A stretch of 64,000 nucleotides of DNA from Streptomyces xylophagus (lineage in GTDB: Bacteria; Actinomycetota; Actinomycetes; Streptomycetales; Streptomycetaceae), in the NCBI RefSeq assembly GCF_000716435.1, contig NZ_JNWO01000003.1:248001-312000 (forward strand), written 5' to 3'. This document shows positions 41,485 through 49,743 of the stretch, piece after piece. The notes beneath the pieces are model-generated. The model saw only the letters and a program-made list of their open reading frames with translations, ran no database searches and was not told the origin of the DNA. Both the position numbers and the translations under genes were made by a program. Each line of letters starts with the position of its first letter. Position 1 is the first letter of the stretch.

Positions 41485-42539
41485 GTACCACGACCCCCCT
41501 GGAGTCCGAGGACCTGGCCTGGTTCCGGGACGGGCCGTCCCTCTCGGTGGCCGCCCGGGGCGCGGCCACCGCGCTGGCCCGGCGCATCGGCCTCAGCGAC
41601 CATCGGGCGGCCGAGGTCGCCCTCGCCGTCACCGAGGCCGCGACGAACGTACAGCGACACGCGGTCGACGGCGCCCTGCTGCTGCGCGCGGTGCGCTCCG
41701 GGGACGAGGCCGGGGTGGAGTTCCTCACCGTCGACTCGGGACCCGGGATGACGAACGTCCCCGCCGCCCTCGCCGACGGGGCGTCCAGCGCGGGCACCCT
41801 GGGCATCGGCCTTGGCGCGGTCTCCCGCCTTGCGGACCACTTCGACCTGCACTCCGTTCCCGGCCGCGGAACGGTCATGGCAGCCCGGTTCTGGCCGCGC
41901 GGAGGGAACGGCAGGGCCGTCGTGGCCTCCCCCGGCGACTCCCCCGCCGCCGGTGTGACCAGGCCGATCAGCGGGGAGATCGTGTGCGGGGACGCCTGGG
42001 CCGTACGCACGGTGGCCGGTGACGGCGACGGAGGTCACCCCGCGCTCCTGGTCATGCTGTGCGACGGTCTGGGCCACGGGCCGCTCGCGCAGCGCGCGAG
42101 TCAGGCCGCGGTCAGGGCGTTCCACGCCGCGCACGATCTCAGTCCGGAGGGTGTCCTCGGCGCCGTTCACCGTGCGTTGAGCGGGACGCGTGGCGGGGCG
42201 GTCGCGGTGGCACGGATCGAGCCCGCCGCAGGACGGGTGCTGTACTGCGGGATCGGCAACGTCAGCGGTTTCCTCGTCCACGACGGCGGGCGCCGTGCGT
42301 TGTTGTCGGCCCCCGGAATCGTGGGCGCGCACATGCGGCGACTGCGGACGTTCGAGGAGCCCCTTCCCGCGCACGGCGCCCTGGTCATGCACTCCGACGG
42401 GCTGACCGAACGCTGGGATCCGGCAGTCCTGCCGGGCCTTCTGGGTCACTCACCGCTCGTCATGGCAGGCCAGTTGCTGCGCGAGGCGGCGGTGCGGCTG
42501 GACGACGCGTGTGTGGTCGTGGTCAAGGGCGCCTGGTGA
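41481..42539 (+). CDS. HATPase-PP2C fusion, RsbX-like feedback phosphatase (352 aa)
   Basis: The ATG overlaps the rsbT stop (ATGA). Residues 1-140 are an RsbT/RsbW-like HATPase (AVTEAATNVQRHAVDGALLL, DSGPGMTN, GTLGIGLGAVSRLAD). Residues 155-352 are a PP2C domain without sensor (MLCDGLGHGPLAQRASQAAV, CGIGNVSGFLVHDG, VMHSDGLTERWDP, DDACVVVV). The PP2C half resembles RsbX, which dephosphorylates RsbS/RsbR to reset the stressosome. The fused HATPase may dock it to the complex or make it bifunctional. Confidence 0.9.
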   Translation: MSTTTPLESEDLAWFRDGPSLSVAARGAATALARRIGLSDHRAAEVALAVTEAATNVQRHAVDGALLLRAVRSGDEAGVEFLTVDSGPGMTNVPAALADGASSAGTLGIGLGAVSRLADHFDLHSVPGRGTVMAARFWPRGGNGRAVVASPGDSPAAGVTRPISGEIVCGDAWAVRTVAGDGDGGHPALLVMLCDGLGHGPLAQRASQAAVRAFHAAHDLSPEGVLGAVHRALSGTRGGAVAVARIEPAAGRVLYCGIGNVSGFLVHDGGRRALLSAPGIVGAHMRRLRTFEEPLPAHGALVMHSDGLTERWDPAVLPGLLGHSPLVMAGQLLREAAVRLDDACVVVVKGAW

Positions 42540-42557
42540 CCGGGGAGAGGAGCGGGC

Positions 42558-44015
42558 ATGCCGACCGACGCGTCTGAGCCGGGCCCGCGCGGCGGGGCGG
42601 TACGCCATGACCGCTCGCCGGACGCTGTCGGACGGGTGGCGGCCCTCGGTCTCGCCACGCCCCAGGACGTGTTCGGTCTTCGGCGCAGCGCCCAACAGGC
42701 CGCGGCAGCCGTGGCGTTGGACCGTCAGGACCAGGTCCGGCTGGCCACCGCGCTGAGCGAACTGGGCCGCGACCGGCTCGGCTGCCGCGGCCTGGAGGTC
42801 GCCTTCGGCCTGGACGTCACGGCGCAGCCGATGGCCCTCGTCATCACGTTCGTCTGGATCGGCGGACCGCCGCCGGCCCAGGAAACGCTCGACCTGGCGG
42901 CCAAGCTCGTGCGGGTCGACCACGAGGCCGGTGCCGCGGTCAGCCGTATCGTCGTCACCCAGCCGCTCACCGCACACGGGCTGACGGCCGCCGAACTGCG
43001 CGCACGTCTGGTCAAGGTGCTCGCAGGCGGTGCCCGGTCCACCGAGGCGGACGATCTGCGCGCCCAGACCCGCGACCTGGTCGCCACGCTGGAGGAGACG
43101 CGCGCCCAGCGCGAGGAACTCCTCCAGCTGAACGAGGAGTTGGAGGAGACCAACCGCGGAGTGCTCGCGCTCTACTCGGAGTTGACCCAGGAACTGGAGA
43201 CCACCAACAGCGGTGTGCTGGCCCTGCACTCCGAACTGGAGGACAAGCGGCACCAGTTGCTGGAGGCGAGCGAGGCCAAGACCCGGTTCTGGACCAACAT
43301 CAGCCATGAACTGCGCACTCCGGTCAACTCCGTGGTCGCGCTCTCCCACCTGCTGCTGGCGACCGGTTCACCACCGCTCACCGAGGAGCAGCGGGAACAA
43401 GTAGACCTCATCGCGTCCTCCGGCCACACCCTCCTGTCGCTGGTGAACGACCTGCTGGACGTCGCCAAGGCCGAGGCCGGCCACCTCGACATCCATCCTC
43501 AACCGGTGGATCTACGGCTGCTGTTCGCCCACCTCGGCAGCCTCCTTCGGAACAGCCCCCACCACGACCAGGTCACCCTCGTCACCCCTGGTCTCGAACA
43601 GCAGCCGGACCTGGTGACCGACGAGACGCTGCTGATCCGCGTCCTGCGCAACCTCCTGTCCAACGCCCTGAAGTTCACCGAGCGGGGCGAGGTACGCCTG
43701 GACGTCGCCGTCGACCCCGAACTGCCGCCGCACGCCCTCCTGTTCACCGTCACGGACACGGGAGTGGGGATACCTCCCGACGAACTCGGGCGGGTCTTCG
43801 AGGCGTTCTACCAGGTCCGCGGCCCGCACCAGAGGGGACGCCCCGGTACCGGCCTGGGCCTGCCCTACGCCCGCACACTCACCGAACTGCTCGGCGGCTC
43901 CCTCACCCTCACCAGCACCGTGGGGGTCGGCACCCGGGTACAGGTACGCCTGCCGGATCTCGGCCGGGAACCCGCGAAAGAACCGGAAACCGGAGGGTCG
44001 GGCCATGACCGATAG
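42558..44015 (+). CDS. Cytoplasmic sensor histidine kinase of the stressosome operon (485 aa)
   Basis: The ATG has GGGGAGAGGAG upstream. Residues 20-160 look like a degenerate HATPase or RsbT-like sensory module (LATALSELGRDRLGCRGLEV). A coiled coil at about 165-235 includes an internal duplication (LEETNRGVLALYSEL and LETTNSGVLALHSEL). HisKA follows (FWTNISHELRTPVNSVVALS, His250), then the HATPase (NLLSNALKFTERG, DTGVGIPPDE, GTGLGLPYA). There is no transmembrane segment. It overlaps the REC-PP2C gene by 11 bases, which makes that protein its partner. Confidence 0.9.
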   Translation: MPTDASEPGPRGGAVRHDRSPDAVGRVAALGLATPQDVFGLRRSAQQAAAAVALDRQDQVRLATALSELGRDRLGCRGLEVAFGLDVTAQPMALVITFVWIGGPPPAQETLDLAAKLVRVDHEAGAAVSRIVVTQPLTAHGLTAAELRARLVKVLAGGARSTEADDLRAQTRDLVATLEETRAQREELLQLNEELEETNRGVLALYSELTQELETTNSGVLALHSELEDKRHQLLEASEAKTRFWTNISHELRTPVNSVVALSHLLLATGSPPLTEEQREQVDLIASSGHTLLSLVNDLLDVAKAEAGHLDIHPQPVDLRLLFAHLGSLLRNSPHHDQVTLVTPGLEQQPDLVTDETLLIRVLRNLLSNALKFTERGEVRLDVAVDPELPPHALLFTVTDTGVGIPPDELGRVFEAFYQVRGPHQRGRPGTGLGLPYARTLTELLGGSLTLTSTVGVGTRVQVRLPDLGREPAKEPETGGSGHDR

Positions 44016-45609
44016 CGTCCAGGATCCTTCCCCCGCGACCGTCCTGGTCATCGACGACAACGAGACGAACCGCTACGTCCTCACCAGCTGGCTCCGGCGC
44101 GCGGGACACACGGTGATCGGCGCCGCCACCGGCGAACAGGGGCTCGCACGGCTGAACTCCACGGAGAGCGCGCTTCCGGACCTCGCGATCATCGATGTGC
44201 GGCTGCCCGACATGAGCGGCTTCGAGGTCAGCGAACGCCTCAAGGACAGCCCGCGGACGGTCCATCTGCCGGTCATCCAGATCTCGGCCGCCGCCACCAG
44301 CGCGGACGACCACGCCGAGGGACTTCGCCGGGGTGCGGACGCCTATCTCGACCAGCCCATCGACCCCGGCGAACTCCTCGCCACCGTCACCGCCACCCTG
44401 CGCTACGCCAGGGCCCGCCAGCGCGCCGAACGGCTCGCGCAACGCCTCATCGCGCTGAACGCGGCGACGCTGGACGTCTACAGCGCCGTGGGCTTCCACT
44501 CCTTCGCCTCGGCGGCCACCGGCGGCGCGGCCGGAGTCCTGGAGAGTCCGGCCAGCGCGGTGTTCCTGTCGCCCCAGGCGCAGGCCGTGCACAGCATGAT
44601 CGACGACCCGCGGACCCCCGTACGCACCCTTGCCGCCCATCCCGGTCTCCTGGACCAGTTGGCGGCGCAGGGCCTGAAGCAGGACACCGGGGTCGCGGTC
44701 GTCCGTGTCCCGCACGACCGGTGGCGAGCCCTGCTGCCGGCCGACCACCTGTCCGGCGAGATCGCGCTCGCGGTCGCCCGCACCAAACGCGGCCGTCCCC
44801 CCGTCTGCCTCGCCGTCCCCGCGTCCGCCCTGGGCAGCGCCGACGACGAGCAGCTCTTCCAGCAACTGGCCAACGCGAGCGCCCTGGCCTTGGAGGCCCT
44901 GCGCACATACAACGAGGAACACGCCCTGGGCCTGGCCCTGCAACGCTCCTTCCTCCCCAAGGAGTTGCCGACGGTCCCCGGCGTCGAGCTTGCCTTCCGC
45001 TACCTCCCCGCCTCCGAACACGCCGAGATCGGCGGGGACTTCTACGAAGCGGTGCGGACGGTCAACGGCCTGCTCCTCGCCATCGGAGACGTCGTCGGGC
45101 ACTCGGTGACGGCCGCGACCGTCATGGGCGAGGTACGACACGCCCTGCGCGCCTACGCCATCGAGGGCCACCCTCCCCACCACATCCTGGACCGGCTGGA
45201 AACCCTGCTGGGCCAGTCGCAACCCGGTGTCACGGTCACCCTCTGCCTGGTCCTCGTCACCGCGGAGGACCGCCACCTGCACATCGCCAACGCGGGTCAC
45301 ATCCCCCCGTTGTTGATCGACCCGCGAAGCGGACCCCGGTTCCACCACCCCCACGGTCCGCTGCTCGGCCTGGGTCTCCCGCATCCGCCGCCCACCGTCC
45401 TGCCGGCCCCGCCCGGCACCCGCCTGCTCCTGGTCACGGACGGCCTCGTGGAGGTACGCACCGCTCATCTCGACACCACACTCGGCGAGTTCAGCACCGC
45501 CGTCGCCGAAGGCCCGGCCGATCTGGAGGAGTTGTGCGATCTGCTGCTCGCCCGGTTCGGACACAACAAGGACGACGACATCGCCCTGATCGCTGCCCTG
45601 TTCTCGTAG
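44005..45609 (+). CDS. Response regulator-PP2C phosphatase, RsbU-like effector (534 aa)
   Basis: Residues 10-130 are a receiver domain (VLVIDDNETNRYVL; phospho-Asp64 in AIIDVRLPDMSGFEV; Lys position replaced by DQPIDPGE). Residues 150-300 look like a GAF-type linker. Residues 320-534 are a SpoIIE/PP2C domain (IGGDFYEAVRTVNGLLLAIG, VVGHSVTAATVMGEV, LLVTDGLVEVR, NKDDDIALIAAL). A phosphatase under two-component control at the end of an RsbRST operon is the expected output, dephosphorylating an RsbV-type antagonist. The hairpin at 45658-45687 ends the operon. Confidence 0.9.
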   Translation: MTDSVQDPSPATVLVIDDNETNRYVLTSWLRRAGHTVIGAATGEQGLARLNSTESALPDLAIIDVRLPDMSGFEVSERLKDSPRTVHLPVIQISAAATSADDHAEGLRRGADAYLDQPIDPGELLATVTATLRYARARQRAERLAQRLIALNAATLDVYSAVGFHSFASAATGGAAGVLESPASAVFLSPQAQAVHSMIDDPRTPVRTLAAHPGLLDQLAAQGLKQDTGVAVVRVPHDRWRALLPADHLSGEIALAVARTKRGRPPVCLAVPASALGSADDEQLFQQLANASALALEALRTYNEEHALGLALQRSFLPKELPTVPGVELAFRYLPASEHAEIGGDFYEAVRTVNGLLLAIGDVVGHSVTAATVMGEVRHALRAYAIEGHPPHHILDRLETLLGQSQPGVTVTLCLVLVTAEDRHLHIANAGHIPPLLIDPRSGPRFHHPHGPLLGLGLPHPPPTVLPAPPGTRLLLVTDGLVEVRTAHLDTTLGEFSTAVAEGPADLEELCDLLLARFGHNKDDDIALIAALFS

Positions 45610-45657
45610 GCGGGCAGCCTCGTCGGCGGGCGAACTCGTAACCCTGGGCACGCGAGA

Positions 45658-45687
45658 GCCCCGGGGCTCCTTGCGGAATCCCGGGGC
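45658..45687. terminator. Hairpin between convergent operons
   Basis: GCCCCGGG (45658-45665) pairs with CCCGGGGC (45680-45687) around a 14-base loop. It stands between the stressosome operon stop (45609) and the PRC-barrel gene stop (45713) and probably works in both directions. Confidence 0.65.
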
Positions 45688-45712
45688 CGTGGTGCTCGCG
45701 GCAGACGCCGGA

Positions 45713-46087
45713 TCAGACGCGCGGGCCGCCGAAGGGGCCGCCGCCGCCCGTGCCGTAGTACGTGCCCACCTGGTCGTGGTAACCCCGGTCGCCGAGGTGC
45801 TTCTCACGCTCGAAGTCGGGGGCGTCCTTGATCTGTTCCTTGGTGAGGCCGACGAAGACCTTCTTCTCGCTCGGGTCGATGCTCACGACCGTGCTCGCCG
45901 GGAGCAGAACCTCCTTGCCGAAGATCCACACACCGGTGTCGACGACCAGATAGGCGTCACCGACCTCGTCGGAGTGCTTGTCGACCTTGCCGATACCGCC
46001 GTCGGTCGCCTCGACCTTGTATCCACTGAGGTCGGCGTCCGCCAGACGACCCGCGGTCGACTTGTAACTCCACACATTCTCAGTCAC
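45713..46087 (-). CDS. PRC-barrel domain protein (124 aa)
   Basis: GTG start (MTENVWSYKSTAGRLAD) with GAGGAG about ten bases upstream. The PRC-barrel beta region is GYKVEATDGGIGKVDKHSDE, followed by AYLVVDTGVWIFGKEVLLPA and VSIDPSEKKVFVGLTKEQI. The tail is Gly-rich (YYGTGGGGPFGGPRV). Soluble. Such genes are frequent in actinobacterial stress regulons. It lies 92 bases downstream of the small hydrophobic-protein gene on the same strand. Confidence 0.88.
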   Translation of the reverse strand: MTENVWSYKSTAGRLADADLSGYKVEATDGGIGKVDKHSDEVGDAYLVVDTGVWIFGKEVLLPASTVVSIDPSEKKVFVGLTKEQIKDAPDFEREKHLGDRGYHDQVGTYYGTGGGGPFGGPRV

Positions 46088-46179
46088 GCGAAAACAACTC
46101 CTCGGTTTATTCGACAGCCACAGTTGCGGGTGCCCGTCATCCGGGGTCGCACGCCCCGTATTCACGAAAGAATCCGCAA

Positions 46180-46341
46180 CTACCAGCGATACCAACGGCC
46201 ACTGCCGCCCTTCGGACGAGCAACGAATCCGACGAGCCAAAGAACCAGCACGACGATCGCGACCCACCACAGAATCTTCAGCGCGAAACCCGCACCGAAG
46301 AGAATGAGGGCCAGCAGAAGAACAAGAATCAGGGGAATCAT
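46180..46341 (-). CDS. Small hydrophobic membrane protein (53 aa)
   Basis: The ATG (MIPLILVLLLALILFGAGFA) has GGAGG ten bases upstream; longer starts in the frame look non-coding. Two hydrophobic runs are separated by LKILWWVAI, and the tail is KGGSGRWYRW. It is the paralogue of the protein at 37490-37660. It is followed by the PRC-barrel gene. A membrane-stress role is plausible but unproven. Confidence 0.8.
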   Translation of the reverse strand: MIPLILVLLLALILFGAGFALKILWWVAIVVLVLWLVGFVARPKGGSGRWYRW

Positions 46342-46452
46342 AATTGTCAACCTCCGAACTGCCGTCTGCCCCCACATTCTCCGCTCACGCCTACGGACCT
46401 GCAATTCACCTGTGTTCGGTACGGCCGAGGTCGCGCGCGTGCGGAATCTCCA

Positions 46453-47199
46453 TCAGCGGCGGATCAGCCCACCGTCGACGAGGATGACCTGACCGGTGAT
46501 GAACGCGGCCTCGTCGGAGGCGAGGAACGCGGCCAGGTTCGCCACGTCCTCGGGCGTCTGCTCCCGCTTCAGGTTCTGCAACTGCGCGTGATGCGCGAAG
46601 AAGTCGTCGTCGAGCTCGCGGAGCGTGGTCGGAGTACGCACGACGCTCGGGGCGAGGGCGTTGACCGTGACGTCGTAGCGCGCGAGGTCGGTCGCCAGCG
46701 CGTGGGTGAAGCCGTTGACGGCGCCCTTCGCGGAGACATACGCGAGGAACATGGGCGGGGCTTCCCAGTAGCTCGACGACGACATGTTGATCACGCGACC
46801 GGCCGGTGACTTCTTGACGTCCGCCAGGAAGGCCTTGGTGACGAGGAAGTAGCCGTTCACGTTGATGGAGAAGAGGTTGCTCCACTGCTCGAACGACGTG
46901 TTCTCGAAGTCGCGCAGCATGGCGACGGCCGCGTTGTTCACCACGATGTCCACAGGGCCCAGTGCCGCGTGGACCTGCGCGGCGAACGCGTTCACCTGGG
47001 CCTCGTCGGACACGTCGACCTTCGCGCTGAAGAAGCGGCGCCCGTTCGCCTCGACGAGCGCCCGCGTCTCGTCCGCCGGGTCGAGATCGGCGACGGCGAC
47101 GTCGGCGCCCTCGGCGGACAGCTTCTGCACGATCACTCGGCCTATTCCGGCGCTCCCACCGGTCACCACGGCGGTCCTACCGGTCAGACGTCCAGCCAT
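46453..47199 (-). CDS. SDR-family oxidoreductase (248 aa)
   Basis: Classical short-chain dehydrogenase: cofactor loop VVTGGSAGIGRVIV, NNAAVAM, Ser in INMSSSSYW, YVSAKGAVNGF (Tyr-X3-Lys) and the C-terminal ITGQVILVDGGLI. Asp in VAVADLDPADE suggests NAD rather than NADP. The ATG has GGGAG upstream. It lies 59 bases after the amidohydrolase gene and is probably in its MarR-controlled operon. The substrate is unknown. Confidence 0.92.
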   Translation of the reverse strand: MAGRLTGRTAVVTGGSAGIGRVIVQKLSAEGADVAVADLDPADETRALVEANGRRFFSAKVDVSDEAQVNAFAAQVHAALGPVDIVVNNAAVAMLRDFENTSFEQWSNLFSINVNGYFLVTKAFLADVKKSPAGRVINMSSSSYWEAPPMFLAYVSAKGAVNGFTHALATDLARYDVTVNALAPSVVRTPTTLRELDDDFFAHHAQLQNLKREQTPEDVANLAAFLASDEAAFITGQVILVDGGLIRR

Positions 47200-47258
47200 G
47201 ACACAACTCCCTTAGTTTTTGACGGACTTGCTCTGATGGATCGGGTCCGAGGGGGAAC

Positions 47259-48527
47259 TCAGCCGCCGGCGACGGTGGCCGCGGTGTCCCGCAGCGCCCG
47301 GGCGGTCCGGGCAAGGTCTCCGTGGAGCAGGCGGCCCGCGGCCTTCACGACCCGTCCTGCCACGAGGACCGTGTCCACGTTGTGGGGGTGCGCCGCCGTG
47401 ACCACGGCCGCGATGGGGTCACGCTCTGCGGTGAGCAGGTTGATGTCGTCCAGGCGGAGCAGGACGACGTCGGCCTGTTTGCCGGGGCGCAGTGAGCCGA
47501 TCCGGTCGGCCAGGCCCAGCGCGGCGGCACCGTCCAGCGTGGCCATCCGCAGTACGTCCCCGACGGTCATCCTGGGGTCGTCGGCGATCTGGCTGGCGAG
47601 CAGTGCCGCCCGCATCAGGGAGAACATGTCACCGGGGGCCGAGGTGACGGCGTCGACGCCGAGACCGGTGGTGACGCCGGCGCGCCGCAGACGGCCCGCC
47701 ACCGGTGCGTTGTTGCCCAGCATCGCCTCCGCGCCGGGGGCTGCCGAGGCGGTGGCACCCGAGTCGGCGATCAGCTTCAGTTCGTCGTCGGCGAGCGTGT
47801 TGCCGTGCACGTAGAGGATCTTCCGGCGGAGCAGGCCGGCATCGCGCAGGGCGGAGATCGGCTGTGGGCTGACAGGGGTACTGGCGACGTGGAACGTCAG
47901 CGGCAGGTCCAGCTCGTCCGTCATGCGCCATTCCTCGGTCACCGTCTCGATCGGCGCGAACGACGGTCCGAGCGGGGCGTACGCCATGGTGACGAGCGCG
48001 CTGTCGTCGGACAGGCGCTCGGTGCGCAGGCGGCGGACGTCGCCGAGGTCGCCGCCCCCGGTGACCGGAGTGCCGTAGCCGTAGACCGCGCGCAGCCCGG
48101 CCGTGTGCAGGGCGTCGATGGCCGCGTCCGCGTGCTCCGGCGAGTACGCGATGTGCGAGTAGTCCAGCTGGGTCGTGATACCGGAGTCGAGGCACTCCAA
48201 CGCGCCTGCCAGGGTGGCGATGTGCACGTCCTGCGGCCGCATCCGTGGGCCGCACCGCGCCAGGAGGCCGAGGTAGGTACCGAGATCGGTGTCCACGGCC
48301 GCGCCGCGCAGCGCCGACTGCCAGAGGTGCCGGTGGGTGTCCACGAAGCCCGGGAGCACGATCCGGTCGGTGGCGTCGATGACGGTGGCGCCCTCCGAGG
48401 CCAGGTCGCGTCCTACGGCGGTGATCCGGCCGCCCTCGATCAGAACGTCGGTACCGGAGTGGGCGATCGGTTCCGGCTCGGTGTCGATCACGTGGCCGTT
48501 GCGGATCAGGATGCGGGTGTCGGGCAT
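47259..48527 (-). CDS. Amidohydrolase of the cytosine/guanine deaminase (MtaD/TrzA) group
   Basis: The ATG (MPDTRILIRNGHVIDTEPEP) gives 422 residues. Metal residues can be followed: FVDTHRHLWQSALRG (HxH), LTFHVASTP, ILYVHGNTLADDEL and GLGVDAVTSAPGD. It lacks the usual SH in front of the third strand (ASAAPGAEAML instead), as in some TrzA/AtzB-like enzymes. Members hydrolyse C-N bonds of purine, pyrimidine or triazine rings. The divergent MarR gene and palindromic operator suggest induction by an aromatic or heterocyclic compound. Confidence 0.9.
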   Translation of the reverse strand: MPDTRILIRNGHVIDTEPEPIAHSGTDVLIEGGRITAVGRDLASEGATVIDATDRIVLPGFVDTHRHLWQSALRGAAVDTDLGTYLGLLARCGPRMRPQDVHIATLAGALECLDSGITTQLDYSHIAYSPEHADAAIDALHTAGLRAVYGYGTPVTGGGDLGDVRRLRTERLSDDSALVTMAYAPLGPSFAPIETVTEEWRMTDELDLPLTFHVASTPVSPQPISALRDAGLLRRKILYVHGNTLADDELKLIADSGATASAAPGAEAMLGNNAPVAGRLRRAGVTTGLGVDAVTSAPGDMFSLMRAALLASQIADDPRMTVGDVLRMATLDGAAALGLADRIGSLRPGKQADVVLLRLDDINLLTAERDPIAAVVTAAHPHNVDTVLVAGRVVKAAGRLLHGDLARTARALRDTAATVAGG

Positions 48528-48552
48528 GGCGCTGCCAACCTCTCTCGAGCAG

Positions 48553-48588
48553 TAGCTTTTTGAAAAGCTATCTCGAAAGCTATATCGA
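48553..48588. promoter_or_regulatory. MarR operator palindromes
   Basis: TAGCTTTTTGAAAAGCTA (48553-48570) is a palindrome with 8-bp arms. A second, weaker dyad, TCGAAAGCTATATCGA (48573-48588), repeats the AAAGCTA half-site. Both lie in the 81-bp gap between the divergent amidohydrolase and marR genes. Confidence 0.75.
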
Positions 48589-48608
48589 CAGTGACCTAGC
48601 ATGCAACC

Positions 48609-49151
48609 GTGACGACAACACCGGATCCCGTGGACGCCTGGATGGACTCATGGCGTGCGGAACTGCCCGAGGTCGAACGCTCCTCCTCGGAACTGACCAA
48701 ACGGATCATGTTCATGTCCGGCGTACTGGACGGCGTCATGCGGCGCGAGCTGACCGAACTCGGGCTGACACCGGCCGAGTTCGACGTGCTGGTGACCCTG
48801 CGCCGGTCCGGTACGCCGTACCGCATGAAGCCGAACCAGCTCGCCCGCTCCGTGATGCTCACCACCGGCGGCACGACGAATGTCACCCACCGCCTGGTGG
48901 CGCGCGGCGTCGTCGAGCGGGAGGACGACCCGGACGACGCCCGCAGCACCTGGCTCCGGCTGACACCGGACGGCGTCGCGCTGGCCGAGCGGGCGGTCCT
49001 CGCGAACGCGGCCGCTCACGACGCCCTTTTCGACGGCGTGCCCGCGGCGGCCGTCGAGGCGGCGACCGCCGCGCTGCGGGAGCTCTTCGCCGTCAGCCCG
49101 AGCCTGCTCGGCAGCGGCGGGACAGTTCGGGTCGCCCGACCCCGGGCCTGA
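48609..49151 (+). CDS. MarR-family transcriptional regulator (180 aa)
   Basis: GTG start (MTTTPDPVDAWMDSWRAEL). Winged helix: LTPAEFDVLVTLRRSG, then RMKPNQLARSVMLTTGGTTN as recognition region and GVVEREDDPDDARSTWLRLT as the wing. It is divergent from the amidohydrolase/SDR operon and is its likely repressor. No strong ribosome site is visible, and the start lies close to the operator, so the message may be leaderless. Confidence 0.92.
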   Translation: MTTTPDPVDAWMDSWRAELPEVERSSSELTKRIMFMSGVLDGVMRRELTELGLTPAEFDVLVTLRRSGTPYRMKPNQLARSVMLTTGGTTNVTHRLVARGVVEREDDPDDARSTWLRLTPDGVALAERAVLANAAAHDALFDGVPAAAVEAATAALRELFAVSPSLLGSGGTVRVARPRA

Positions 49152-49180
49152 TCGCGCAGCGGGCCCGGCGAGCCCAGCGA

Positions 49181-49234
49181 GTAGAACACTCGTTATAGAG
49201 CTGATGTAGAGTCACGCTATAACGATCGTCATAG
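49181..49234. promoter_or_regulatory. TetR operator pair before the 49244 tautomerase gene
   Basis: CTATAACGATCGTCATAG (49217-49234) is an 18-bp palindrome with one mismatch pair and runs into the ribosome site AGGAGG. A weaker copy ending CTCGTTATAG lies at 49181-49198. The same 18-mer, 16 of 18 matching, occurs twice at 50353-50405 beside the TetR gene. Confidence 0.75.
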
Positions 49235-49243
49235 GAGGCAGCC

Positions 49244-49720
49244 GTGACCGTCATCACCGTCAACACTCCCAAAGGGCGCCTGAGCCTTGAGGAGCGCCGC
49301 GCGCTGGCCGAGACGTTGACGGACGCGGTGCTCGTGCCCGAGGTCGGTCGGTTCGCGCCGGCCGCGCGGGTCGGGTTCCAGGTGCACTTCGTGGAGCGTG
49401 AGCCCGACATGATGGCCATCGGCGGACGTCTGCTGGCGGACACCGGTCCGGGGCTCGACGTCATGGTGATCGACGTGGCGGTCATGGACGGGGACTGGCG
49501 CCGGGAGGTCCGGGCCGAGGTCATCGAGCGCGTCCTGGCAGCGCTTGCCGAGGCCTGCCGGCTGCCGGCGCCGTCACCGGCCTGGTGGGTCACCTTCCGT
49601 GTCATCGACGAGGGCAGCTGGGGCGCCGGCGGCGGCGTACTCTCCGTCCTCTCGCTCCTCGAAAGCGGCGTGTTCACGGAGGACAAGGCCAAGGCGATCC
49701 GCGCGGCGATCGACGGCTGA
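49244..49720 (+). CDS. Tautomerase-like protein without Pro-1 (158 aa)
   Basis: GTG start with AGGAGG five to ten bases upstream. MTVITVNTPKGRLSLEERRA and PAWWVTFRVIDEGSWGAGGG place it with the 4-OT-like tautomerases at 496 and 50437. The residue after Met is Thr, not the catalytic Pro, so the usual mechanism is unavailable unless the start is wrong; no upstream in-frame start supplies Pro. It could be a structural or altered-function paralogue. Its promoter carries the operator shared with the TetR gene, towards which it is transcribed. Confidence 0.75.
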   Translation: MTVITVNTPKGRLSLEERRALAETLTDAVLVPEVGRFAPAARVGFQVHFVEREPDMMAIGGRLLADTGPGLDVMVIDVAVMDGDWRREVRAEVIERVLAALAEACRLPAPSPAWWVTFRVIDEGSWGAGGGVLSVLSLLESGVFTEDKAKAIRAAIDG

Positions 49721-49743
49721 GCCCCGGAGCCGCTCCCCCACCG

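Noticed and set aside
43909..45807. Minus-strand open frame of 632 codons
   Set aside because: Antisense to the REC-PP2C gene; composition typical of shadow frames in high-GC DNA.
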